A DNA stretch of 64,000 nucleotides from Leifsonia shinshuensis (GTDB lineage: Bacteria; Actinomycetota; Actinomycetes; Actinomycetales; Microbacteriaceae): the NCBI RefSeq assembly GCF_014217625.1, contig NZ_CP043641.1:62001-126000 (forward strand). The letters run 5' to 3'. Positions 42,193 through 50,235 of this stretch are shown piece after piece (the stretch's first letter is position 1; the number at the start of each line of letters is the position of its first letter). The position numbers and the translations under genes were made by a program. The notes below the pieces were generated by a model. The model saw nothing but the letters and a program-made list of their open reading frames with translations. It did not search any database and had not been told where the DNA came from.

Positions 42193-43592
42193 GAGTCGAA
42201 CCCCAGTCCGACGGCGTCGAGCGTTCGGAGGAACAGGTTGCGCCGGCCCTCGCGGTGGTCGGCGCGGTCGAGCGACCACCGGGTCAGGTTGATGCCGACG
42301 GAGGCCGCAGGCTCGGGCGGGAACGGCAGCGGCCGGCTGCGGACCATCTCCAGGCTCGTCCGCTCGGTCTCCCGCCCGGCCAGCAGGTCGAGCATCACCT
42401 GGGCGCCGAAGTGGGTCGCGGCGACGCCGAGGCCCGTGTAGCCGGTGGCGTAGGCGACGGTGCCGCCCCGCGCCGTGCCGAAGAACGCGCAGAACCGGCT
42501 GCAGGTGTCGATCGCGCCGGCCCAGCGGTTCGTGAAGGTGAGCCCTTCGAGCTGCGGGAAGGTCGTGAAGAAGTGCGCGGCCAGCGTGCGGAAGGTCGCC
42601 GGCCGGTCCTCGTACCGCTCGCGCACCCGGCCGCCGTAGTGGTACACCGCGTCGTAGCCGCCGAACAGGATCCGGTTGTCGCGGGTGAGCCGGTAGTAGT
42701 GGAACTGGTTGGCCGAGTCGCCGAGGCCCTGCCTGCCGGACCAGCCGATCGCGGCGAGCTGCGCCGGGCTCAGCGGCTCGGTCATCAGCACGTAGTCGTA
42801 GACCGGCACGGTCGCGAGGCGGTTGCGCTTGAGCAGGCTCGGGAAGACGTTGGTGGCGAGGGCGGTGCGCTTCGAGCGGACCACCCCCTCCGGCGTGTAG
42901 AGCGTCGTGCCCTCGCCGATTCCCTCCACCGGGGAGTGCTCGAACAGCTCGACGCCGGCCGCCTCGCAGGCGCGGGCCAGCGCACGGGCCAGCTTGGCGG
43001 GGTGGACGAGCGCCGAGTCGCGGGTGCGCAGCAGGCCGCCGAGGTAGGTGGGGGAGTGCACCTCGGCCTGCACGGCCTCCCGGTCGAGGAACCTCGCGTC
43101 CTCGCCGTCGGCCTCCCGCAGCCACTCGACCTGGTGCGGCTCGGTCGCGAGGTCGATCGCGCCGTTCCGCTCGAACTCGGCGTCCAGGCCGAGCTCCGCG
43201 ATCGTCGCCTCGATCTCGTCCAGGTTCGCCATCCCGAGCCGCTGCAGCTCGTCGAACTCGTGACCGAAGCGCGTGCGGCCGTTCTCGTCGCCGTGTGTGA
43301 GGCTCGCCTCGCAGAAACCGCCGTTGCGCCCGGAGGCCGCCCAGCCGATCCGGCGGCCCTCCAGCAGCACCACGCGCGCCGCGGGGTTCTCGCGCTTGGC
43401 GAGCAGCGCGGTCCAGAGCCCGGTGTAGCCGCCGCCGACGACGGCGAGGTCGCACTGGATGTCGCCGCGGAACCGCGGGTAGGCGTCGCCGGGGGCGTCC
43501 TCGATCCAGAACACGGCCTGCCGGGCCGGGGCGAGCGCGTGGCTCACCACGGCCGCCTGCGGTGCCTGTCGTTCGAACACGGTCGTCGTCAC
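42189..43592 (-). CDS. FAD-dependent amine oxidoreductase (PuuB/DadA-like)
   Basis: A 467-aa D-amino-acid-oxidase-fold enzyme. The FAD motif is CDLAVVGGGYTGLWTALLAK with the acidic LLE end, and RIGWAASGRNGGFCEAS and YATGYTGLGVAATHFG complete the cofactor site. It is closest in style to gamma-glutamylputrescine oxidases. The GTG start at 43592 follows AGGAAGG. With the neighbouring aminotransferase and MmsA it suggests polyamine or omega-amino-acid breakdown; the real amine is unknown. Confidence 0.88.
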   Translation of the reverse strand: MTTTVFERQAPQAAVVSHALAPARQAVFWIEDAPGDAYPRFRGDIQCDLAVVGGGYTGLWTALLAKRENPAARVVLLEGRRIGWAASGRNGGFCEASLTHGDENGRTRFGHEFDELQRLGMANLDEIEATIAELGLDAEFERNGAIDLATEPHQVEWLREADGEDARFLDREAVQAEVHSPTYLGGLLRTRDSALVHPAKLARALARACEAAGVELFEHSPVEGIGEGTTLYTPEGVVRSKRTALATNVFPSLLKRNRLATVPVYDYVLMTEPLSPAQLAAIGWSGRQGLGDSANQFHYYRLTRDNRILFGGYDAVYHYGGRVRERYEDRPATFRTLAAHFFTTFPQLEGLTFTNRWAGAIDTCSRFCAFFGTARGGTVAYATGYTGLGVAATHFGAQVMLDLLAGRETERTSLEMVRSRPLPFPPEPAASVGINLTRWSLDRADHREGRRNLFLRTLDAVGLGFDS

Positions 43593-43735
43593 GCGGATGC
43601 CCTTCCTGGTGCGGTGGTCGGTTCCTGGTGCCGCCCATTCTGCCGGGGACCGCTCCGGATGTCCGTCGCGAATCCGCCGCGACTCCGGGCAGACCGTCCG
43701 GCGCGCGCCTGGAACGATCGCAGACGACACGCGGG

Positions 43736-43749
43736 CTGAACCGCTTCAG
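43736..43749. promoter_or_regulatory. LacI-family operator upstream of its own gene
   Basis: CTGAACCGCTTCAG is the same motif as the perfect operator at 44961-44976 with one base changed. It lies about 60 bp before the LacI-family gene, pointing to autoregulation. Confidence 0.75.
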
Positions 43750-43808
43750 TTCGGGGTACTCTTGGCCCGATCGGCAGCGCGGAGCGGCCGGCGCGAGAGG
43801 AGCACGAC

Positions 43809-44822
43809 GTGGTGTCAGCGACCCGGGTGACGATCGGCGGCCTCGCCGACCGGCTGGGCCTGTCCAAGGCGTCGGTGTCGTATGCGCTGAACGGCCAGCC
43901 CGGGGTGAGCGACGAGACGCGGCGCCGCGTGCTCGACCTCGCCGACGAGCTCGGCTGGCATCCCTCCTCCAGCGCCCGCGCGCTCTCCCGGGCGCGGTCC
44001 GACGCGATCGGCATCGTGCTGCGCCGCGACCCCGGGCTGCTCGGCACCGAGCCGTACTACATGAGCCTGCTGGCCGGCGTGGAGGCCGAGCTGGCCGAGA
44101 GCGGCCAGTCGCTGCTGCTGCGGATGGTCGGCGCCTCCGGCGGCCAGGACCTCGCCGCCTACCGCCGCTGGAGCGCCGAGCAGCGCGTCGACGGCGTCAT
44201 GCTCTTCGACATCACCGTCGGCGACCCGCGGCCTGCCCTCCTCGACCAGCTCGGGCTGGCGTTCGTGCTGCACGGCAACGACGAGAGCGTCGCGCCCGGC
44301 CGCGTGCTGGTCTACGACGCGTGGGGAGACGCGCACATCCTGGTCGAGCACCTGCACGCGCTCGGGCACCGCCGCATCCTGCACCTCCAGGGGCCGGCGG
44401 AGTTCGAGCACGAGCGCGAGCGCGCCGACGCGATCGCGCGGTTCGCCGCCGAGAACGGGATGCAGGCGTCGTCCGAACCGTCCGACTACTCGATGGAGGC
44501 CGGCGAGCGAATCGCGGCCGCGCACGCGGCCGACCCGTCGCTGTCCGCGCTGGTCACCTCCAACGACCTCCTCGCGCTCGGGGCGCAGGCCGCCCTCAGC
44601 CGTGCCGGACGCGACGACGTGGCCCTGGTCAGCTGGGACGACTCGCTGATCTGCCGGCTCGGCTCGCGCCCGCTGACCGCGCTGGCGCGGTTCCCGGAGG
44701 AGCAGGGCAGGCGCGCCACCCGGATGCTGCTGGACGAGCTCGCGGACGTGCAGACGCGGACGCACACGGCGCGCGCATCGGAGCTGGTGGTGCGCTCGAC
44801 CAGCGTGCGCGCCGGCGTCTGA
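43809..44822 (+). CDS. LacI-family transcriptional regulator
   Basis: A 337-aa LacI/GalR repressor. The N-terminal HTH is VTIGGLADRLGLSKASVSYALNG and the hinge helix SSSARALSRARSD. A periplasmic-binding-like sensor domain (about 65-335) has VDGVMLFDI, LHALGHRRILHLQGP and ALVTSNDLLALGAQAAL. CTGAACC-type operators lie in front of this gene and of the adjacent sugar ABC operon, so it represses both and is released by the imported sugar or a product of the hydrolase. Confidence 0.93.
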   Translation: MVSATRVTIGGLADRLGLSKASVSYALNGQPGVSDETRRRVLDLADELGWHPSSSARALSRARSDAIGIVLRRDPGLLGTEPYYMSLLAGVEAELAESGQSLLLRMVGASGGQDLAAYRRWSAEQRVDGVMLFDITVGDPRPALLDQLGLAFVLHGNDESVAPGRVLVYDAWGDAHILVEHLHALGHRRILHLQGPAEFEHERERADAIARFAAENGMQASSEPSDYSMEAGERIAAAHAADPSLSALVTSNDLLALGAQAALSRAGRDDVALVSWDDSLICRLGSRPLTALARFPEEQGRRATRMLLDELADVQTRTHTARASELVVRSTSVRAGV

Positions 44823-44928
44823 GCGCCGGTCTCACCCGCGTCCGCGCCGCGACGAGCGCCGACCTCACCCAGCGTCCCCGCCCGGTTTCACACCCTGACC
44901 AGGGCTGGCGGAAACGTATCCGATATAC

Positions 44929-44943
44929 CCCCAAAACTTGGGG
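44929..44943. promoter_or_regulatory. CCCCAA/TTGGGG inverted repeat upstream of the ABC operon
   Basis: CCCCAA-AAC-TTGGGG lies just upstream of the -35 box of the ABC operon and after the lacI stop. It may be a second regulator site, or a weak terminator for lacI. Confidence 0.45.
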
Positions 44944-44952
44944 TGTCAACGC

Positions 44953-44982
44953 TTGAGGTTACTGAACCGGTTCAGTTAGTAT
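44953..44982 (+). promoter_or_regulatory. Sugar ABC operon promoter with LacI operator in the spacer
   Basis: TTGAGG (44953-44958) and TAGTAT (44977-44982) are 18 bp apart. The spacer is almost wholly occupied by the perfect 16-bp palindrome ACTGAACC-GGTTCAGT (44961-44976) with the central CG typical of LacI sites. Binding would block RNA polymerase directly. Confidence 0.85.
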
Positions 44983-45053
44983 CGCCGTGGCGTCAGGTGC
45001 GCTCCCCGGGGACGGGAGCGGCGAAACGCCCATCAAGAGACGAAGGAGTCACA

Positions 45054-46358
45054 ATGAGGAAACGCGTCATCGCCGCGGCAGCGCTGGCGGCCACGATCTC
45101 GCTCGTGGCGGCAGGATGCAGCAGCAGCGGCTCGACATCGTCGGCCAGCGGGTCGACCATCACGTACTGGGCGAGCAACCAGGGGACCAGCCTCGACAAC
45201 GACAAGCAAGTCCTGACACCGGTGCTCGACGACTTCACCAAGAAGACCGGGGTGAAGGTCAAGCTCGAGGTGATCGGCTGGAACGACCTGCAGACGCGCA
45301 TCCAGACCGCCGTCACCTCCGGGCAGGGGCCCGACGTGCTGAACATCGGCAACACGTGGGCCGCCTCCCTGCAGGCGACCGGCGCGTTCCTGCCGTTCGG
45401 CGACAGCGAGATGAAGGCGATCGGAGGCAGCGACAAGTTCGTGAAGACCGCCCTGGAGACCGGAGGCGCCCCGGGCAAGACGGTCACGAGCGTCCCGCTC
45501 TACGGCCTCGCCTACGGCCTGTACTACAACAAGAAGATGTTCTCCGACGCCGGAGTGCAGCCGCCCACCAACTGGGAGGAGCTGGTCACCGACGCCAAGA
45601 AGCTGACCAACGGCACCCAGTACGGCTTCTCGCTCGCGGCCGGCAGCTACACCGAGAACGCCCACTTCGCGTTCATCAACTCGGCGCAGAACGGCGGCTC
45701 CTGGTTCGACAGCAAGGGCAACCCGACGTTCACCAGCCAGGCGAACATCGACGGCGTCAAGCGTTACCTCGACCTGATGCAGACCGACAAGGTCGTCAAC
45801 ACCTCCAACGCCCAGTACGACAACGGCGTCCAGGCGGTGAACGACTTCGCCACCGGCAAGGTCGCGATGATCCTCAGCCAGAACAACGCGGACTCGTCGA
45901 TCAACGCCAACGGCATGAAGGCCGACCAGTACGGCGTCGTGCCGTTCCCGGCCCCGGACGGCGGCAAGCAGATCGCCAGCCACGTCGCCGGCATCAACCT
46001 GTCGATCTTCAAGAACACCAAGAACAAGGACGCGGCCCTCGAGTTCGTCAAGTACATGACGAGCGAGTCGACCCAGACCACGCTCGGCAAGCCGTACTCC
46101 ACGCTGCCGGTGCTGAACGGCGCCAAGCCGAACTTCACCGACAACGCGGACGAGGCCGCCACGTTCTCGAAGATCTACAACACGATGTCCAAGCCGCTGC
46201 CGCTGGTGCCGGCCGAGGACCAGTTCGAGAACACCGTCGGCAAGGCCATGAACGACATGTTCGCCAAGATCGCCACCGGAGGCACCGTCTCCGACTCCGA
46301 CATCAAGTCGGCGCTGAGCACCGCTCAGGACCAGGTGAAGCAGTCGATCGGCGGCTAG
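45054..46358 (+). CDS. Sugar ABC transporter substrate-binding lipoprotein
   Basis: A 434-aa family 1 extracellular solute-binding protein. A signal peptide ends in the lipobox LVAAGC, so C22 is lipidated and the protein is anchored outside the membrane. The mature part shows the binding-protein fold: ITYWASNQG, TAVTSGQGPDVLNIGNTWAA, LYYNKKMFSDAGVQPPTNWEELV. ATG 45054 follows GAAGGAGTC. It feeds the two permeases downstream. The ATPase is not in the operon, so a shared MsiK-type ATPase encoded elsewhere is probable. Confidence 0.93.
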   Translation: MRKRVIAAAALAATISLVAAGCSSSGSTSSASGSTITYWASNQGTSLDNDKQVLTPVLDDFTKKTGVKVKLEVIGWNDLQTRIQTAVTSGQGPDVLNIGNTWAASLQATGAFLPFGDSEMKAIGGSDKFVKTALETGGAPGKTVTSVPLYGLAYGLYYNKKMFSDAGVQPPTNWEELVTDAKKLTNGTQYGFSLAAGSYTENAHFAFINSAQNGGSWFDSKGNPTFTSQANIDGVKRYLDLMQTDKVVNTSNAQYDNGVQAVNDFATGKVAMILSQNNADSSINANGMKADQYGVVPFPAPDGGKQIASHVAGINLSIFKNTKNKDAALEFVKYMTSESTQTTLGKPYSTLPVLNGAKPNFTDNADEAATFSKIYNTMSKPLPLVPAEDQFENTVGKAMNDMFAKIATGGTVSDSDIKSALSTAQDQVKQSIGG

Positions 46359-46373
46359 GTCTCTAGCCCCACC

Positions 46374-46412
46374 GCGCCGGCCGGACGGGATTCGCCCCCG
46401 CCCGGCCGGCGC
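46374..46412 (+). terminator. Intercistronic hairpin after the binding-protein gene
   Basis: GCGCCGGCCGG (46374-46384) and CCGGCCGGCGC (46402-46412) form a perfect 11-bp stem 16 bp after the stop. Such stems between malE- and malF-like genes stabilise the upstream mRNA or partly terminate transcription, giving excess binding protein. Confidence 0.75.
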
Positions 46413-46431
46413 ACCCCACCGAAGGAGTTCC

Positions 46432-47403
46432 ATGTCGACGACGACATCCGTCCGGACCAGCCCCGCCGAGGCGCCGGCCCCGGCCAAGACCCGCCGCAAG
46501 CGCCCCAAAGGCTGGTGGCTTCCGCTGGTGCTGCTGGCGCCGGCCATCATCTTCGAGCTGCTCATCCACGTCATCCCGATGCTCACGGGCATCTGGATCA
46601 GCTTCCTGCAGCTCACCAAGTTCTTCATCGCCAACTGGAGCGAGGCGCCGTTCGTCGGCCTCAAGAACTACCAGGTCGCGCTGGACTTCAACACGTCCAT
46701 CGGCGCCGGCCTGCTGACCTCGTTCCTCATCACCTGCGGCTTCACGATCCTCGTGGTCGGGCTGTCCTGGGCGCTCGGGATGGCCGCGGCCGTCGCACTG
46801 CAGGGCCGGTTCCGCGGGCGCGGGTTCTTCCGCACCCTCTTCCTCGTGCCCTACGCGCTGCCGCTCTACGCCGGCATCATCACGTGGAAGTTCATGCTCC
46901 AGAAGGACACCGGAGCGGTCAACCACTTCCTGTTCGACAACCTCGGCCTGCCCGGCCAGAAGCCGTTCTGGCTGATCGGGGACAACGCTTTCTGGTCGAT
47001 CGTGATCGTCGCGATCTGGCGGCTCTGGCCGTTCGCCTTCCTGATGCTGATGGCGGGCCTCCAGTCGATCCCGGACGAGGTCTACGAGGCGTCGGCCGTG
47101 GACGGCGCGAAGCCGTTCCGGCAGTGGAGGTCGATCACCCTGCCGATGCTGCGGCCGGTCAACGCCGTGCTGCTGCTGGTGATGTTCCTGTGGACGTTCA
47201 ACGACTTCAACACGCCCTACGTCTTGTTCGGCAACGCGCAACCCGCGGCGGGCGACCTGATCTCGTTCCACATCTACAACGCGTCGTTCCTGACCTGGAA
47301 CTTCGGCTCGGGAGCCGCGATGAGCGTGCTGCTGCTGATCTTCCTGCTCATCGTGTCCGGCATCTACCTGATCGTGCTCAACCGGAGGAACCGCAATGCG
47401 TGA
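46432..47403 (+). CDS. Sugar ABC transporter permease, MalF-like
   Basis: A 323-aa permease with six to seven hydrophobic helices and a hydrophilic N-terminus (about 1-27). The cytoplasmic EAA loop EASAVDGAKPFRQWRSITLPMLRP, which contacts the ATPase, is intact. ATG 46432 follows GAAGGAG. It overlaps the next permease gene by 8 bp and forms the channel with it. Confidence 0.93.
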   Translation: MSTTTSVRTSPAEAPAPAKTRRKRPKGWWLPLVLLAPAIIFELLIHVIPMLTGIWISFLQLTKFFIANWSEAPFVGLKNYQVALDFNTSIGAGLLTSFLITCGFTILVVGLSWALGMAAAVALQGRFRGRGFFRTLFLVPYALPLYAGIITWKFMLQKDTGAVNHFLFDNLGLPGQKPFWLIGDNAFWSIVIVAIWRLWPFAFLMLMAGLQSIPDEVYEASAVDGAKPFRQWRSITLPMLRPVNAVLLLVMFLWTFNDFNTPYVLFGNAQPAAGDLISFHIYNASFLTWNFGSGAAMSVLLLIFLLIVSGIYLIVLNRRNRNA

Positions 47404-48235
47404 GACCGTCTCGTCCAAAGTCTTCCGCTGGGTCGTCGTCGTCTTCCTGACGCTGTTCACGGCGGTGCCGCTCTATGTGATGATCACCTCGTCGGTGAAG
47501 CCGCTGTCGGATGTGCAGGGCGCATTCACCTGGTGGCCGACGAACATCACGTTCCAGCCGTTCATCGACATGTGGACGACCGTGCCGCTGGCGTCGTACT
47601 TCATCAACAGCGTCATCGTGGCCAGCGCGGCGACCATCCTGAGCCTGATCATCGCCGTGTTCGCCGCCTACGCGGTGTCGCGGTACCGGTTCAAGGGCCG
47701 CAGCATCTTCACCACGACGGTGCTGTCCACGCAGATGTTCCCCGGCGTGCTGTTCCTGCTGCCGCTGTTCCTCATCTTCGTGAACATCAACCAGGCCGTC
47801 GGCATCCAGCTCGTCGGCACGCGCTGGGGGCTGGTGATCACCTACCTGACGTTCGCGCTGCCGTTCGCCATCTGGATGCTCGCCGGCTACTTCGACGGCA
47901 TCCCGCGCGACCTGGACGAGGCCGCGATGGTCGACGGCTCCGGCCCGATGGGCGCGCTCTGGCACGTCGTGCTGCCCGCGGCCAAGCCCGGCCTGATCGC
48001 CGTCGCGATCTACTCGTTCATGACGAGCTGGGGCGAGGTGCTGTTCGCCTCGGTGATGACGACGGACGAGAACCGGACGCTCGCGGTCGGCCTCCAGCTG
48101 TACTCGACGCAGACGAACGTCTACTGGAACCAGATCATGGCGGCCTCGCTCGTCGTGTCGATCCCGATCGTGGTCGCGTTCCTCATCCTGCAGCGGAGCT
48201 TCGTCGCCGGTCTGACCGCCGGCGCCGTCAAGTGA
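47396..48235 (+). CDS. Sugar ABC transporter permease, MalG-like
   Basis: A 279-aa second permease with six hydrophobic helices. The EAA loop reads EAAMVDGSGPMGALWHVVLPAAKPG, and the C-terminal residues are typical of the MalG/CUT1 group, so the substrate is probably an oligosaccharide. It is followed 41 bp later by the glycoside hydrolase gene in the same operon. Confidence 0.93.
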   Translation: MRETVSSKVFRWVVVVFLTLFTAVPLYVMITSSVKPLSDVQGAFTWWPTNITFQPFIDMWTTVPLASYFINSVIVASAATILSLIIAVFAAYAVSRYRFKGRSIFTTTVLSTQMFPGVLFLLPLFLIFVNINQAVGIQLVGTRWGLVITYLTFALPFAIWMLAGYFDGIPRDLDEAAMVDGSGPMGALWHVVLPAAKPGLIAVAIYSFMTSWGEVLFASVMTTDENRTLAVGLQLYSTQTNVYWNQIMAASLVVSIPIVVAFLILQRSFVAGLTAGAVK

Positions 48236-48276
48236 CCCGCAACAGCACCGGAAACACCCTGCCCTCGAAAGGAATC

Positions 48277-50202
48277 ATGGACCGCCCGTCTCCCCTCCTC
48301 GCCGTCGACGGAACGCCTGTGGTCTGGCTCGGAGCGAACTTCTGGTCGCGCACCGGCGGCCCGCTCATGTGGAAGCGCTACGACCCGGCGGTCATCCGCC
48401 AGGAGCTGCGCGTGCTGGCCGACCACGGCCTCAACATGACGCGGTCGTTCTTCTACTGGCCCGACTTCCACCCGACCCCGGACACGCTGGACGAGCAGTG
48501 CCTGGCGAACTTCGCCGACTTCCTGGACGCGCACACCGAGACCGGGATGACGACCGTGCCGACCTTCCTGGTCGGGCACATGTCGGGCGAGAACTGGGAT
48601 CCGGCGTGGCGGGAGGGGCGCGACCTCTACAGCGACGTCTGGTTCGTCGGCCGGCAGGCCTGGTACGTGCGCGAGCTCACCGCCCGGTTCGCCGCGCATC
48701 CCGCGGTGGCCGGCTGGCTCTTGACCAACGAGATGCCGATCTACGGCGGGGAGGCGCCGCGGCCCATCGTGGACGCGTGGGCCTCCCTGCTGGTGGACGC
48801 GGTCCGCGCGGGCGGTGGCACGCAGCCGGTGGCGGTCGGCGACGGGGCGTGGGGCATCGAGACGACCGGCCACGACAACGGGTTCTCGGTGCGGGACCTC
48901 GCGACGTTCACCGACTTCGTCGGCCCGCACGTCTACCGGATGGAGACCGACCAGACCCGCCAGCACCTGAAGGCGGCGTACATCGCGGAGCTCGCCGGCG
49001 TCGGCCTCCCGGTGATCATGGAGGAGTTCGGGCTCACCAGCGACTTCGTCTCCGACGAGGGCGCGGCCTCCTACTACCGGCAGCTGCTCTACACGACGCT
49101 GCTCGCCGGGGCGACCGGCTGGATCGCCTGGAACAACACCGACTACGACGACCTCGCCGACCAGCGGCCCTACTCGCACCACCCGTTCGAGATGCACTTC
49201 GGCATCACCGACCGGCACGGCGCGCCCAAGCCGCCGCTGCGCGAGCTCGCCCGGTTCGCCGCCGACCTCGCGGCCATCGACCTCCCGAACGTGAACCGCA
49301 CGCCGGTGGACGCCGCGATCGTCGTGCCGTCGCACCTGGAGGCGGACTACCCGTTCACCCAGGAGCCCGAGCGCGCCCACATCGTCGCGACTGGCGAGCA
49401 GGCGTACCTGGCGGCGCACGAGGCGCATATCCCGGTCGCCGTGGTGCGCGAGCGCGAGGACGGCGGCCTCCCGGTCGGCTACGGCCTGTACCTGATGCCG
49501 TCCGTCAAGCAGCTCTGCGCGACCTCGTGGCTGCAGCTGGAGGAGCTGGCGCAGGACGGCGCGACCGTCTACGCCTCGTACGCGCACGGCGACAGCGGAG
49601 TGCAGCGCGGGCCGTGGTGGACGAACACGGAGGCGCTGTTCGGGGTCCGTCCGGCGAGCTCGTACGGGCTCGCCGAGCAGGTGACCGACGAGGAGGCGAC
49701 GATCCGGTTCGTCGCGGACTTCGGGTCGCTGCCGGCCGGGACGGTGCTGACCTTCCCCGCGGCGGGCAATGAGAACGGGCGCACGTACCTGCCGGTGCGG
49801 GCCACCTCCGGCTCTGTCGTCGCGGTGGACGCGCACGGCCGCCCGGCGATCGTGGTGAAGGAGCACGGCGCGGGCCGCGCGGTGCTGTCGACCTATCCGC
49901 TGGAGTTCTTCGCGTCCGCACGGGCGCACAGCAACCCGGAGGAGACCTGGCGGCTGTACGAGGCGCTCGCCACGGTGGCGGATGTGGAGCGCGACGTGCG
50001 GCTGGACGACCCGAGGGTGTTCGTGGACACGCTGGTGCACGACGACGGGCGGCGCTTCGCGGTGTTCGTGTCGCAGCACGCGACCCCGGTCACGGTGCGG
50101 CCGGAGGTCGCGGGGGAGTTGCGGACGCTCGCCGGGGACGCCGGCGCCGAGCTGACGCTCGCCCCGTACGGCGTCGCCGTCCGAGAACTCGTCCTCGACT
50201 GA
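48277..50202 (+). CDS. Cytoplasmic clan GH-A glycoside hydrolase (GH42/GH5-like)
   Basis: A 641-aa glycosidase without a signal peptide, so it acts on imported oligosaccharides. Residues about 10-330 are a TIM barrel with the acid/base E152 in LLTNEMP and the nucleophile, probably E250, in VIMEEFG. Residues about 345-545 resemble the GATase-like trimerisation domain of GH42 enzymes, and the end (about 560-641) is a small beta domain. ATG 48277 follows AAAGGAATC; a longer in-frame reading overlaps the permease gene. Beta-galactosidase, beta-mannosidase or another retaining activity are all possible. Confidence 0.85.
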   Translation: MDRPSPLLAVDGTPVVWLGANFWSRTGGPLMWKRYDPAVIRQELRVLADHGLNMTRSFFYWPDFHPTPDTLDEQCLANFADFLDAHTETGMTTVPTFLVGHMSGENWDPAWREGRDLYSDVWFVGRQAWYVRELTARFAAHPAVAGWLLTNEMPIYGGEAPRPIVDAWASLLVDAVRAGGGTQPVAVGDGAWGIETTGHDNGFSVRDLATFTDFVGPHVYRMETDQTRQHLKAAYIAELAGVGLPVIMEEFGLTSDFVSDEGAASYYRQLLYTTLLAGATGWIAWNNTDYDDLADQRPYSHHPFEMHFGITDRHGAPKPPLRELARFAADLAAIDLPNVNRTPVDAAIVVPSHLEADYPFTQEPERAHIVATGEQAYLAAHEAHIPVAVVREREDGGLPVGYGLYLMPSVKQLCATSWLQLEELAQDGATVYASYAHGDSGVQRGPWWTNTEALFGVRPASSYGLAEQVTDEEATIRFVADFGSLPAGTVLTFPAAGNENGRTYLPVRATSGSVVAVDAHGRPAIVVKEHGAGRAVLSTYPLEFFASARAHSNPEETWRLYEALATVADVERDVRLDDPRVFVDTLVHDDGRRFAVFVSQHATPVTVRPEVAGELRTLAGDAGAELTLAPYGVAVRELVLD

Positions 50203-50204
50203 GG

Positions 50205-50235
50205 CCCCGCCTCCGCCGAAGGCGGTCAGGCGGGG
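50205..50235. terminator. Bidirectional terminator between hydrolase and ramB
   Basis: CCCCGCCT-CCGCC pairs with GGCGG-AGGCGGGG around a GAA loop, with a two-base bulge. It ends the sugar operon and overlaps the ramB stop codon, so it can serve both convergent genes. Confidence 0.8.

Noticed and set aside
47533..48276. N-terminal extension of the glycoside hydrolase gene
   Set aside because: It runs out of frame through the MalG-like permease; AAAGGAATC before ATG 48277 decides the start.
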